64,000 nt of DNA from Streptomyces sp. VRA16 Mangrove soil. GTDB lineage: Bacteria; Actinomycetota; Actinomycetes; Streptomycetales; Streptomycetaceae. The DNA is taken from contig NZ_JAFVLN010000001.1 of the NCBI RefSeq assembly GCF_017377775.1, forward strand, positions 930,001-994,000, read 5' to 3'. The position numbers and the translations under genes are program-made. A model generated the notes under the pieces. The model was not told the origin of the DNA. It was given only the letters and a program-made list of their open reading frames with translations, and did not search any database. Shown here in pieces: positions 9,048 to 17,968 of this stretch. The first letter of the stretch is position 1, and every line of letters starts with the position of its first letter.

Positions 9048-9254
9048 CACCTCCGGAGGCTGAGCCCTGGCGGTTCCGACAGCGCGGCGTACAAGAAGGC
9101 GTTCGGCCCGCTCGACCTCGACGGGCTGGAGCGGATGGCCGAGGTCGAGGCCGAGGAGATCGCGCGCGCCGTGCTCGTGCTTGCGTGCGACGGCTTCCCC
9201 TGCATGGCGGGCGCTTCGGTCTCGGTGGACGGCGGAAGCGCCACGGGGAGGTGA
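9048..9254 (+). pseudogene. Short-chain dehydrogenase/reductase, C-terminal remnant
   Basis: The frame ending at TGA 9252-9254 reads EEIARAVLVLACDGFPCM then AGASVSVDGG, the typical SDR C-terminus (normally EEIAxAVxFLAS and GxxxxVDGG). The cofactor-binding and YxxxK regions are absent and no start is found, so this is a truncated relic of about 65 codons. It lies between the hydrolase promoter and the MarR gene. Confidence 0.6.
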
Positions 9255-9360
9255 TGTGGCAGGACTTCTCTTCGAGGCGGCTGGAGGTGTTCGCTGCGTT
9301 CCGCCGGTCTCCGTCGTGGGGGGAGGGGGAACGTACCGGCTGGGCGATGGCGCTGATGGT

Positions 9361-9915
9361 TCAGTCGACGTGAGGCATGAGGGGAGGTCCGTCCTTTTCG
9401 ACAGCAAGGGCCACGACCCGCAGGAGAGCGGCCAGCTCTCCCAGATCTTCCGCGCACAGGGGTGCGAGCAGCGTGGCCTCGGCCTCCCGCTGGTCGTCGA
9501 TCACCACTGCCCACGTCTCGGCCCCTCGGGGGGTGAGACCGACGAGCAGGCTGCGGCGGTCCTCGGCCGCGTGCTCGCGAGTGATCAAGCCTGCCGCCTG
9601 CATGCGGTCGAGGCGGTTGGTCAAGGTCGCGGGATGGATGCCGAGCCCCTGAGCGAGACGTGTGGGTGTCATTCGGTAGGGCTCTCCCGCAGAACGCAGG
9701 CGCCACAGGATCTCGTACTCCCAGAGCTTCAGGCCGTGCCGCGCCAGTGCGGCTTCCTTCTGGCGCTGCAAATGCCGTACGAGCATCTGCATGCGGGTGA
9801 CGGCACCCTCCAACTCCGGTACCAGTCCAGGAACCTCATGCCTCCAGCGGGCGATGTGCCGGTCGATCGAGTCTCCTGGCTGCGCTGATTCCGCAGCTGA
9901 ATGCCGTGATGTCAC
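9361..9915 (-). CDS. MarR family transcription regulator
   Basis: 184 residues with the MarR winged helix: KLWEYEILWRLRSAG, then MTPTRLAQGLGIHPATLTNR as the recognition region, and the wing REHAAEDRRSLLVGLTPRG with the conserved DxRxxxxxLT pattern. It starts with GTG at 9915. It is transcribed away from the esterase gene across a 66-bp A/T-rich gap, the usual arrangement for a MarR repressor controlling its neighbour and itself. The ligand may be a substrate or product of that esterase. Confidence 0.88.
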   Translation of the reverse strand: MTSRHSAAESAQPGDSIDRHIARWRHEVPGLVPELEGAVTRMQMLVRHLQRQKEAALARHGLKLWEYEILWRLRSAGEPYRMTPTRLAQGLGIHPATLTNRLDRMQAAGLITREHAAEDRRSLLVGLTPRGAETWAVVIDDQREAEATLLAPLCAEDLGELAALLRVVALAVEKDGPPLMPHVD

Positions 9916-9981
9916 GGCGTCACCCTACCGTCCTGAAATTATGGAGTCAGATATTTTGAAATCGTAGTAACGTCTCGGGTC
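9916..9981. promoter_or_regulatory. Divergent MarR/esterase promoter region
   Basis: This short gap is distinctly A/T-rich (9935-9967). It holds TGAAAT twice and an imperfect palindrome around ATTATGGAGTCAGATAT, the size of a MarR dimer site. Its position between the divergent starts supports an operator role. Confidence 0.5.
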
Positions 9982-11034
9982 ATGGCGACCTTCCACCTCA
10001 AGGGCCGTATCGATGAGCACGTCATCGACAGCGCTCTGCTCCGCGGCAACCCCCTCGGCGACCCGGCGCAACGGCCGCTGTGGGTCTACACCCCGCCCGG
10101 TTACGACGACGCGCCCGAACGCCGCTACCCCGTCACCTATCTGCTCCTCGGCTACGCAGGGACGCTGCCGGTCTGGGGCAACCGCACGGCCTACCGCAAG
10201 CCGGTACCCGAACTCGTCGACGAGCTTTTCGCCCGGGGGGAAGCCCCCGCGATGGTGCTGGTCTTCGTGGACGCCTGGACCTCCTACGGTGGCAGCCAGT
10301 TCGTCGACTCGCCCGGCACGGGCCCCTACCACTCCTACCTGTGCGAGGAGATCGTGCCGTACGTCGACGCCCGCTACCGCACGCTCCCCGTGCCCGACCA
10401 CCGCGCCATCGCCGGAAAGTCCAGCGGCGGCTTCGGTGCGGCGGTCACCTCCATGCTCCGCCCGGATCTGTTCGGCGCCTTCGCCACCCACTCCGGCGAC
10501 TCGCTGTCCGAAGCCCAGTACCAGCCGCACTTCTTGACCGCCGCCCGTCAACTGCGTGCCTACGGAGGCGACATCAACCGGTGGTGGGACGATTTCCGCT
10601 CGCGCGTTGCCTTCACCAAGGAAGAGGACTTGAACCTCCTGGAGATCCTCGGCGTCTCCGCCTGTTTCTCCCCCGGCCCTGACGGCTCGCCCACCCTTCC
10701 GTTCGACCCCCGCACCGGGGCCCTGCGCGAGAAGGAGTGGGAGCGGTGGCTGGCCTGGGACCCGGTCCGGATGGCCGCCACCCACGCCGACGCCCTCCGT
10801 TCCCAGCGCGGCATCTGGATCGACGCAGGCACCCGCGACGAATGGTTCCTCGACCTGGGTGCGTCGGCCTTCCGTGATGCGCTCGCCGAGGTCGGCGTGG
10901 CCGACGACATCGTGCATTTCGAGCTGTTCGAGGGCGGCCACCATGCCGTCGAGTACCGGATGCCGCCTGCCCTTGCCTGGCTGGCGCACCGCATCAGCGA
11001 CCGACCTCAGCCTCCCCGGGCAGCTCAACGATGA
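9982..11034 (+). CDS. Esterase D-like alpha/beta hydrolase
   Basis: 350 residues of the PF00756 esterase family (enterochelin esterase, feruloyl esterase domain, antigen 85). Recognisable parts are WVYTPPGYD near 35, YPVTYLLLGYAG, DAWTSYGG with a tyrosine-rich strand, nucleophile GKSSGG (Ser147), the acidic DAGTRDEWF, and His in EGGHHAVEYR. No signal peptide, so the substrate is probably intracellular. Start is the ATG at 9982. Divergent from a MarR regulator that likely controls it. Confidence 0.85.
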   Translation: MATFHLKGRIDEHVIDSALLRGNPLGDPAQRPLWVYTPPGYDDAPERRYPVTYLLLGYAGTLPVWGNRTAYRKPVPELVDELFARGEAPAMVLVFVDAWTSYGGSQFVDSPGTGPYHSYLCEEIVPYVDARYRTLPVPDHRAIAGKSSGGFGAAVTSMLRPDLFGAFATHSGDSLSEAQYQPHFLTAARQLRAYGGDINRWWDDFRSRVAFTKEEDLNLLEILGVSACFSPGPDGSPTLPFDPRTGALREKEWERWLAWDPVRMAATHADALRSQRGIWIDAGTRDEWFLDLGASAFRDALAEVGVADDIVHFELFEGGHHAVEYRMPPALAWLAHRISDRPQPPRAAQR

Positions 11035-11107
11035 GACACCGAAGACGGCCACGATGCAGCCGTGTCGAGGCAGTCACGGTGGACCGTCGCGACGCACGCC
11101 GGACCGG

Positions 11108-11755
11108 CTACCGCATCGGATCCGGGGACGAGGCGTGGACGGTGGAGAGCCAGGCGTCGGCTATCAGCCGGTGTCCGAGAGGGGTCGGGTGGACACCGTC
11201 CTCGGCCAGCTCCGCCGCCGGGCGGTTCCGCGCGGCGCGGGGCAGGAGGAGATCGGCGCGGACCACGTGGGCGCCGTTGTCCGCGGCGGCCCGCAGGACG
11301 GCGTCGGTGCGGGGCCCGAGATCCTCGAACCAGGCTTCCTGCCCCGGCTCGACCGGGAGGAGGAACGGGGTGATGACGACCAGCCGCGCGGAGAGCCGCT
11401 GTGCCGTGACAGCCAGCAGGCGGTCCAGGCACGTACGGAACTCCGAGACGGAGCTGAGCAGTCCCTGGTCGTAGCGCCGCCAGGTGTCGTTGATGCCGAT
11501 CTTCACGGTGACGACGGTCGGGTTCTGGTCGATCACGTCGGCGGTCCAGCGGGGTTCGAGGTCGTACACGCGATGGCCGCTGATCCCCCGGTTGACGATC
11601 CGGGGGCCGGAACTGCCTGCCGCTCGGTCGCGCAGGGTCCGGGCGATCTCGCTGACGTAGCCGGTGCCGAGCGAGGTGGCGTCCGCGCGGTCGCGGCCCG
11701 CGTCGGTGATGGAGTCGCCGATGAACAGGAGCGTGTCGTCGTCCGTGAAGTGCAT
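11108..11755 (-). CDS. SGNH/GDSL hydrolase
   Basis: 215 residues carrying all SGNH blocks: GDSIT (nucleophile Ser15), Gly in NRGISG (block II), GIND with Asn89 (block III) and DGVHPT with Asp186/His189 (block V). No signal peptide, so it acts inside the cell. It is the last gene of the minus-strand polysaccharide locus, 70 bp below the isomerase, so a role in removing acetyl or other acyl groups from imported oligosaccharides is a reasonable inference. Rhamnogalacturonan-acetylesterase-like enzymes share this architecture. Confidence 0.85.
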   Translation of the reverse strand: MHFTDDDTLLFIGDSITDAGRDRADATSLGTGYVSEIARTLRDRAAGSSGPRIVNRGISGHRVYDLEPRWTADVIDQNPTVVTVKIGINDTWRRYDQGLLSSVSEFRTCLDRLLAVTAQRLSARLVVITPFLLPVEPGQEAWFEDLGPRTDAVLRAAADNGAHVVRADLLLPRAARNRPAAELAEDGVHPTPLGHRLIADAWLSTVHASSPDPMR

Positions 11756-11825
11756 GCCTGCCGTCCGGGGTCGGGGTGGAGGGAGCGGGTGAACTGTTCC
11801 TCGTGGTACGTCCGCTTCCCGTCAA

Positions 11826-12656
11826 CTACGTCTGTGGGGCGGGGGATTGACCCGCGGCCTGCCTCAGGGCTGCCGCCTCGCGCGCCAGGACCGCGGGGTC
11901 GTCGCCGGGTACGAACTCCAGGAGCGCCTCCACTCCCCGGCCCTCCAGAAGACCGAGAGCAGCCGTCCACAGGGCCTCGCGTGCCACCAGCGGACGTCGC
12001 GTGTTGCCCGGCCACCACGAGAAGGCGTGGACGGCGGCGACCCGGGCACCGAGTTCGACGAGCCCTGCCAGCGCTTCCTCGTCGGGCATGTCCTGCGGCG
12101 GCTGCCAGTAGGTGCGCACGTTGTCCGCGTCCACCTCGTCCAGCAGCCGGAGGGTCGAGGCGACGGTGTCGGTGAGGGTTCCGCCGTGGAACTCCGTCGC
12201 GAGCGTGAGGCCGTGGTCCGCGGCGATCCGGGCCGCCTCGCGCAGACAGCGCACGGTCTCGTGCCGCTCATCCGGCAGGACGTGCTGGGATCCGGTCCCG
12301 CCCGCCCAGACCCGGACCCGCTGCGCCCCGAGCCGCACCGCGGCCCGGGCGATGGCGGGGAAGCCGGCCAGTTCCCCCGGGGTGGCGCGGAAGTAGGAAC
12401 CGTACGAGCAGCAAGTCAGCCCGTACTGGTCGGAGACGGCCCGGACCGTGCCGACGGTGCCGGGCTCCTGCGCGGGGGCGTGCACGTCCGCCCCCCATTC
12501 GATGACCTCCAGGCCCGCATGGACGGCGTACCGTGCGACCTCGATGGCGGGCAACCGGCGGTAGGTGACGGAACACAGGCCCAGCCTGGTCCTGCTCGTC
12601 GCAGGTGCGGACGGCGGGCCGGGTGCTGCCGTGGCCTGGCGGTTCGTCCCGGTCAT
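11826..12656 (-). CDS. Sugar phosphate isomerase/epimerase (xylose-isomerase-like TIM barrel)
   Basis: 276 residues of the AP endonuclease 2/xylose isomerase-like TIM barrel (PF01261). Typical strands are LGLCSVTYRRL, HAGLEVIEWGADVH, RVRVWAGG, LATEFHGGTLTD with a metal Glu, VRTYWQPPQ, and a late ALLEFVPG. Members isomerise or epimerise sugars, uronates or inositols. Placed between a PL6 lyase and a GDSL hydrolase, it probably processes the monosaccharide released from the imported polymer. The 118-bp gap upstream contains a hairpin, so it may have its own promoter or reduced expression. Confidence 0.78.
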   Translation of the reverse strand: MTGTNRQATAAPGPPSAPATSRTRLGLCSVTYRRLPAIEVARYAVHAGLEVIEWGADVHAPAQEPGTVGTVRAVSDQYGLTCCSYGSYFRATPGELAGFPAIARAAVRLGAQRVRVWAGGTGSQHVLPDERHETVRCLREAARIAADHGLTLATEFHGGTLTDTVASTLRLLDEVDADNVRTYWQPPQDMPDEEALAGLVELGARVAAVHAFSWWPGNTRRPLVAREALWTAALGLLEGRGVEALLEFVPGDDPAVLAREAAALRQAAGQSPAPQT

Positions 12657-12699
12657 GGTGCTCCCTTCTCCTGGTGGATCTGGGGGTTGGCTGGGGGTG

Positions 12700-12732
12700 C
12701 GGCCGCCCGCCGGGCGGGCGGGCGGGCGGCCG
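12700..12732 (-). terminator. GC-rich hairpin below the PL6 gene
   Basis: 12-bp arms (CGGCCGCCCGCC and its complement) with a 9-nt GGGC-repeat loop lie 42 bp past the PL6 stop codon. It may terminate or attenuate transcription before the isomerase gene. Confidence 0.5.
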
Positions 12733-12774
12733 AGTGTGGTCGTGCGGCCGGTTCCGGGGCCGGTCGGTGTGCGC

Positions 12775-14205
12775 TCAGGGGGCGTTCGGGCCCACGTCCG
12801 CCGTCGTGAGCGGGTGGCGCAGCGCGGCCGTCGTCGCGTACTCGTCGGCGCCGATGTCCCGGACGCTGCCGCGCGGGTCCCCGTCGATGTCGTCGGTCAC
12901 GGGCGCGTCGGCGAGGGTGGCCGCGCCGATCGCCGGGCTGGCCGCCGTCAGTCGCATGACCCCGTCCGTGCCCTGGGCGAGGCGAGGATCGGCCCGGGTG
13001 AAGCCGCCGGCGGGGATGTTGCCGTCCGCCGCCGCGCCCCACAGCAGGTTGCTCTGCCAGGTGAAGCGTGTGGTGGCTCCCATCGCGACGAGGCTGCCCG
13101 CGTCGCCGACCAGCAGGTTGTCGGCGACGACGACGTCCTGAGGCTCGTACGTGCGGGTCTCTCCCTCCAGCGTTTCGGCGTTGCCGATCAGGGAGTTGTG
13201 GGCGATCAGGGCGCGGTCGACGGCGTCGTTGCCCTTCCGCTCCTCGTCCGACTCGCTCGTGGTGTGGTCCCGGGTGGAGCCGCTGCCGATCACCAGGGCC
13301 CGGCCGGACAGCCCGCTGATGTAGTTGTTGACGATGGTGTGGTCGTTGCCGTAGAGGCGCACACCGTTGGTGCCGCCGATCACGTAGTTGCCCTGGACCG
13401 TGGAGCGGTTGCCGTGGCGCAGCACGATGCCGCCGAGGCTGTCGCGAACGGTGTTGTACTGGATGGTGTTGTCCGAGGACTTCACCGAGATGGCCTCGGG
13501 GTCGCCGTCGCAGCGCTCGAACAGGTTGTACTCGACCGTGGCGTCGGCACTGGCCAGGGCCCGCTTGCTGTAGCCGATCCGGATCGGCTCGCCGCCGTTG
13601 GTGCCGCCGTAGCTGTGGTCGGAGAAATAGTTCCGCAGGATGTGCGTCCGCTGGGTCATGACCGACGTGTCGGAAGGACCGTCGACGACGAGGAAGATGC
13701 CCGCGGTGGTCCTGTCGTGGAAATGGTTCCGGTCGATCTTCGAGTCGTCCGACCGCACGACGACCCAGTCGAGATCGGTGGTGTCGGCGAGCTGGAAGTC
13801 GTTGCGGGTCAGGCGTATCCCCGAGCAGCTGACCGGGAGTTCCAGCGTCGTGGTCTGCCGGAAGGCGAAGCCGCTGAGCACGATGTTCGTCGAGTCGCTC
13901 AGTACGAAGCTGCGCTCGCCCTTCAGTACGGCGCCGCCGCGGCTCTGCGCGACGATGGTGATCGGTGCGGCCTCGGTGCCGTGCTTGCCCGAGATGGTGA
14001 GGGCGCCCCCCGACGGGACGGTGTAGGTGCCGTTGGCGACGACGATGCGGTCCCCGGGACCCGCACTGTTGATGGCGCTCTGGAGCGCGGCCAGGGAGGC
14101 GACGGGTATGTCGGCCGCCGAGGCGCTCGTGGTGAGGGTGGTGCCGAGGGGGACGGCGGCGATCGCGGCCACCGCGGTGCTTCTGAGGAACGTGCGTCGT
14201 TGCAT
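12775..14205 (-). CDS. Polysaccharide lyase family 6, secreted (copy 1)
   Basis: 476 residues with an exported N-terminus (MQRRTFLRST then a hydrophobic run ending ASA-A near 30; RRTF suggests Tat). The body is a right-handed parallel beta-helix, seen as repeated NxF/NxY turns. PL6 hallmarks are NGGEPIR at 203-209, calcium-ligand Glu residues in EYNLFERCDGDPEAIS, catalytic Lys242 (SVKSSDNT) and Arg263 (VLRHGN). PL6 enzymes cleave alginate or dermatan sulfate (chondroitinase B) by beta-elimination. A close paralogue lies 33 bp upstream with the same Lys/Arg positions, so this is a tandem duplication. The exact glycan cannot be inferred. Confidence 0.88.
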   Translation of the reverse strand: MQRRTFLRSTAVAAIAAVPLGTTLTTSASAADIPVASLAALQSAINSAGPGDRIVVANGTYTVPSGGALTISGKHGTEAAPITIVAQSRGGAVLKGERSFVLSDSTNIVLSGFAFRQTTTLELPVSCSGIRLTRNDFQLADTTDLDWVVVRSDDSKIDRNHFHDRTTAGIFLVVDGPSDTSVMTQRTHILRNYFSDHSYGGTNGGEPIRIGYSKRALASADATVEYNLFERCDGDPEAISVKSSDNTIQYNTVRDSLGGIVLRHGNRSTVQGNYVIGGTNGVRLYGNDHTIVNNYISGLSGRALVIGSGSTRDHTTSESDEERKGNDAVDRALIAHNSLIGNAETLEGETRTYEPQDVVVADNLLVGDAGSLVAMGATTRFTWQSNLLWGAAADGNIPAGGFTRADPRLAQGTDGVMRLTAASPAIGAATLADAPVTDDIDGDPRGSVRDIGADEYATTAALRHPLTTADVGPNAP

Positions 14206-14238
14206 GATGCCTCCTACGTCGATGGGGACAGGGGGTGC

Positions 14239-15672
14239 TCAGGCGGCCTCGGGGCCGACGTCGGCGGGGGTCAGCGGACCGCGCCGCGGCGTGCGGAGGG
14301 AGTGCTCGTCCGCGCCCACGTCCCGCAGACGGCCGCGCGGTTGGCCGTCGATGTCGTGGGTGATCGGCGGCCACCGGAGCGTGCCGGCGTCGATCGCCGG
14401 GCTGTCGGCGGCCGGGCGCGCGATGCCGTGGGCGTCCGTCACCAGTCTCGGGTCGGTCCGGACGCCGCCCGTGGCGGGCATGTTGCCGTCGGCCGCGGCG
14501 CCCCACAGGATGTTGCCCGACCAGGTGAAGCGCACGGTGGCGGCCATCGCGACCAGTTGACCGGTGTCCGCGACGAACAGGTTGTCGGCGACGGTGACAT
14601 CGCGCGGTTCGTGCGGGCGCTGGCTCTCGCCGGAGAGCGTGCCGGCGTTGTTCACCAGGGTGTTGTAGGCGATGAGGACACGGTCGGGGGCGTCGTTGCC
14701 GCGCCGCGTCTCGGGCGACTCGCCGGGCAGGTGGTCGCGCTCCGATCCACTGCCGATCACCATGGCGCGCCCGGCCAGGCCGCCGAGGTAGTTGTTGACG
14801 ATCACGTGGTCGTTGCCGTAGATCCGGACGCCTTCCGTGCCGTCGACGAGGTGGTTGGCCTCGACCCGGTTGCGGTTGCCGTGCCGCAGGACGATGCCGC
14901 CGAAGCTGTTGTGGATCGTGTTGTGCCGGATGGTGTTGTCCGAGGACTTCACGGAGATGGCTTCGGGGTCGCCGTTGCAGCGCTCGAAGAGGTTGTACTC
15001 GACGACGGCCTGGGCGCTCGACAGGGCTCGGGGACTGACGCCGAGGCGGATCGGCTCACCGCCGTTGGACCCGGTGAAGGTGTGGTCGGAGAAGTGGTTG
15101 CGGTAGATGTGCACGCGCTGCGCCATCTCCTCGGTGCCCGCGCCCTCGACGCCGAGGTAGATGCCGAGGGTGCTCTTGCCGTGGAAGTGGTTGTGGTCGA
15201 TGGTGCTGTCGTCGGCGCGCACCATCACCCAGTGCAGGCCCTCGATGTCGGCCAGTTGGAAGTCGTTGCGGGTGAGCCGGATGTGGGAGCAGTCCGGGGG
15301 GACGTCCAGGGTGGTGGACTGCCGGAAGGAGAAGCCGCTGAGGGTGATGTGGCTGGAGGCTTCCAGGACGAAGCTCTGCTCACCCTCTAGGACGACGCCG
15401 CCGCGGGTCTGGGCCGCGATGGTCACCGGGGCGCGTTCGGTGCCGTTCTTGCCCCTGATGAGGAGCGGGCTGTCGGCCGGGACGGTGTAGGTGCCGTCGG
15501 CGACGACGATCCGGTCACCGGGGCCCGCGCCGTTGATGGCGGCCCGGAGCTCGTCCAGGGTGCGGACCGTGGCAGGGGCCGTGGTCGCGCTCGCGGTCGA
15601 CAGGGTGCCGACGGGGGCGGCGGCCAGGGCCACCCCGGCCGCGGTGCTGATGAGGAAGGTGCGACGCTGCAT
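14239..15672 (-). CDS. Polysaccharide lyase family 6, secreted (copy 2)
   Basis: 477 residues, collinear with the downstream PL6 over the full length and with catalytic Lys242 and Arg263 at identical positions. The N-terminus MQRRTFLIST is again followed by a hydrophobic signal. The substrate-contact loops between 120 and 200 differ more than the core, so the two copies may prefer different uronate or sulfation patterns. It lies 46 bp below the fucosidase gene, in one transcription unit with the ABC importer. Confidence 0.88.
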   Translation of the reverse strand: MQRRTFLISTAAGVALAAAPVGTLSTASATTAPATVRTLDELRAAINGAGPGDRIVVADGTYTVPADSPLLIRGKNGTERAPVTIAAQTRGGVVLEGEQSFVLEASSHITLSGFSFRQSTTLDVPPDCSHIRLTRNDFQLADIEGLHWVMVRADDSTIDHNHFHGKSTLGIYLGVEGAGTEEMAQRVHIYRNHFSDHTFTGSNGGEPIRLGVSPRALSSAQAVVEYNLFERCNGDPEAISVKSSDNTIRHNTIHNSFGGIVLRHGNRNRVEANHLVDGTEGVRIYGNDHVIVNNYLGGLAGRAMVIGSGSERDHLPGESPETRRGNDAPDRVLIAYNTLVNNAGTLSGESQRPHEPRDVTVADNLFVADTGQLVAMAATVRFTWSGNILWGAAADGNMPATGGVRTDPRLVTDAHGIARPAADSPAIDAGTLRWPPITHDIDGQPRGRLRDVGADEHSLRTPRRGPLTPADVGPEAA

Positions 15673-15718
15673 GGTTCCTCCGTGACGGTGCGATGAACAG
15701 CTTGTCCAGGACGTGGGT

Positions 15719-17047
15719 TCAGACGTCGGTGGGGCTGTCCAGGAACAGTTCGATGACGGGGACGGGGGTGTCGGGGCGGCGTACCGGGAGCTGGAGCGTG
15801 AGCGTTCCGGCGGGCTGTCCGCCCATCTCGGTGTTGACCGCGGGCCGGTCCGGCGCGATGTGGACCGGGACGATCTCGGACGCGTCGTTGAGCAGCTGGG
15901 CGTACCGCACCCGGCCGGCCAGGCCCGGCAGATGCAGGTGGCGCAGCGGCCAGGCGAGCAGATGGACGTAGAGCCGGTCGCCGCGCTGGGTGTAGCGGCA
16001 TTCGGCGGGGGCGGTGAAGGGGGAGGGGCCGCAGCCGCGGATCGCCCGGTCGTGCAGCCGCATCCACCGGCCGATCTCGGCCAGGACCTCGGTGTCGCGC
16101 GGGTCCAGATCGCCGCGGCCGGTGGGGCCCACGTTGAGCAGGAGATTGCCGCCCTTGGACACCCCGTCGACGAGCATGCGGATCAGCAGGTCCGCGCTCT
16201 TGCGGTCGAGGTTGTCACGGTCGTAGCCCCAACTGCCGTTGAGCGTCTGGCAGGCCTCCCAGAGCACGGGCCGCCCGTTCTCGGTCATCGGTCCCGAGGG
16301 CTGGTACTGCTCGGGGGTGACGAAGTCTCCGGGAAGCCCGGTCCGGTCGTTGACGAGGACGTGCGGCTGGAGCTCGCGGATCGTTTCCAGCAGCTTCGGG
16401 GAGTCCCAGTCGTCGGGCCCCTTGCCGCCCCACCAGGTGCGTCCGGCGTACGAGAAGTCGAAGAACAGGTAGTCGATGCGCCCGAAGGAGGTCAGCAGTT
16501 CACGGACCTGCCCGTGCAGATACCGCTGGTAGTCACGGATGTCCCGGTCCGCATGGGCGGCCTTGAACTCCTCGTCGTCACGCTGCGGATGGGTGCCGTC
16601 GACAGGGAAGGACGGGTGGTGCCAGTCGATCAGCGAGTAGTAGAGCCCGACCTTGAGACCTTCGGCCCGGCACGCCTCGACGAACGGGCCGACGAGGTCG
16701 AGGCCGTGCGGGGTGTTGGTGACCTTGTACTCCGTGAGGGCGCTGTCCCACAGACAGAAGCCGTCGTGGTGCTTGGTGGTCAGGACCACGTAGCGCATGC
16801 CGGCGGCCTTGGCCGCCTTGGCCCACTCGACGGGGTCGTAGCGGTCGGGGTCGAAGTGGTCGAAGTACACCTGGTACTGCTCGTCGGTCAGCCGCTCCCG
16901 GTTCTTCACCCACTCGTGCCGGGCGGCAAGGGAGTACAGGCCCCAGTGGACGAACATGCCGAACCGGGCGGTGGTGAACCAGGCCGTCTCCGGGGCCACT
17001 TGGGGAACCGGGGACGCGGACAGGTGAGCTTCGGCGGCAGTGGGCAT
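15719..17047 (-). CDS. GH29 alpha-L-fucosidase, intracellular
   Basis: 443 residues of glycoside hydrolase family 29. The TIM barrel begins almost at once: RFGMFVHWGLYS (His34), YVVLTTKHHDGFCLWDS (His93/His94), VGLYYSLIDWHHP, and nucleophile Asp197 in LFFDFSY. A small C-terminal beta domain follows from about 340. No signal peptide, so it trims imported oligosaccharides. The ATG at 17047 is preceded by AAGGA; an upstream GTG would add 8 residues. It follows the second permease by 54 bp. GH29 implies alpha-L-fucosyl, or occasionally alpha-L-galactosyl, ends on the glycan attacked by the PL6 lyases. Confidence 0.88.
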   Translation of the reverse strand: MPTAAEAHLSASPVPQVAPETAWFTTARFGMFVHWGLYSLAARHEWVKNRERLTDEQYQVYFDHFDPDRYDPVEWAKAAKAAGMRYVVLTTKHHDGFCLWDSALTEYKVTNTPHGLDLVGPFVEACRAEGLKVGLYYSLIDWHHPSFPVDGTHPQRDDEEFKAAHADRDIRDYQRYLHGQVRELLTSFGRIDYLFFDFSYAGRTWWGGKGPDDWDSPKLLETIRELQPHVLVNDRTGLPGDFVTPEQYQPSGPMTENGRPVLWEACQTLNGSWGYDRDNLDRKSADLLIRMLVDGVSKGGNLLLNVGPTGRGDLDPRDTEVLAEIGRWMRLHDRAIRGCGPSPFTAPAECRYTQRGDRLYVHLLAWPLRHLHLPGLAGRVRYAQLLNDASEIVPVHIAPDRPAVNTEMGGQPAGTLTLQLPVRRPDTPVPVIELFLDSPTDV

Positions 17048-17101
17048 GGGGCATCGTTCCTTCTCGTGCACGGGCGGGGCAGGGGCGCGGAGCGGTCGGG
17101 G

Positions 17102-17968
17102 TCAGCCCTTCAACGCGCCGGAGGACAGGCCGCTCACGAAGGAGCGCTGGAAGAACAGGAAGACGATCACGGAGGGCAGCAGCGCGAGCAGGGAAGCCGC
17201 CATGACGACTCCAGGCGTGACGGCGGGGTCGATCCGCAGAGTCCGCAGCGCGAGCGGCAGCGTGTACGAGGAGGAGTCGGTGGAGACGAGCAGGGGCAGC
17301 AGGTACTGGTCCCAGATCATGGTGAATCCGAACACCCCGATGACACCCAGCGCGGGCTTGCACATCGGCATGATGATCTGGGCGAAGATCCGCAGGTCTC
17401 CCGCACCGTCGATACGGGCGGCCTCTTCGAGCTCGCGGGGCACGTCCTTCATGAACTCGGTCATCACCAGGATGGAGAAGCCCCAGGCGCCCAGCGGCAC
17501 GATCATGCCGGCCAGCGTTCCGATGAGGTTGAAGTGGACGACCGGCAGATCGGACAGGATCAGGGAGAGGGGCAGGGCGAGGATCTCCTCGGGCAGCATC
17601 AGCGTCGCCAGGATGGCGACGAGCACGAGTGTCATCCCGGGGAACTTCTTGCGCGCCAGCGCGTACCCGGCCAGAACGGAGACCGCGACCTGGAGCAGCA
17701 GCCCGAACCCGACCACGAGGAACGAGTTCAGCAGATACGCGAGCACCCCCTGGTCGAAGGCGATCCTGAAGTTGTCCAGCGTCAGGCCCGTGGGCACGAT
17801 GCTCAGTTGAGTCGGGTCCTTGACATGGCCGAAGGCGCTGACGAGCAGGGCCAGCAGGGGCCCCGCGAAGACGATCAGGACCAGGAGGTGGACGACGGCC
17901 CTCAGGATCCGCCCGCCGGCGCTGCGGCTCTCGGTCAGGCCGAGCGCGGTCTCGGTCTGCGCACTCAC
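17102..17968 (-). CDS. Carbohydrate ABC transporter permease, MalG type
   Basis: 288 residues with six predicted membrane helices and the EAA loop (EAARIDGAGDLRIFAQIIMP) that contacts the ATPase. The GTG start at 17968 overlaps the TGA of the first permease as GTGA, indicating coupled translation; the open frame further upstream is a shadow of that gene. Works with the MalF-type permease and the lipoprotein to import an oligosaccharide. No ATPase gene is nearby, so it probably uses a shared MsiK-type ATPase, as is usual in Streptomyces. Confidence 0.92.
   Translation of the reverse strand: MSAQTETALGLTESRSAGGRILRAVVHLLVLIVFAGPLLALLVSAFGHVKDPTQLSIVPTGLTLDNFRIAFDQGVLAYLLNSFLVVGFGLLLQVAVSVLAGYALARKKFPGMTLVLVAILATLMLPEEILALPLSLILSDLPVVHFNLIGTLAGMIVPLGAWGFSILVMTEFMKDVPRELEEAARIDGAGDLRIFAQIIMPMCKPALGVIGVFGFTMIWDQYLLPLLVSTDSSSYTLPLALRTLRIDPAVTPGVVMAASLLALLPSVIVFLFFQRSFVSGLSSGALKG

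Noticed and set aside
12565..15390. A 941-codon open frame on the plus strand opposite both PL6 genes
   Set aside because: Its composition (Val/Gly/Arg-rich, no motifs) is that of the reverse complement of high-GC coding DNA. The minus-strand PL6 genes have clear families, signals and catalytic residues.
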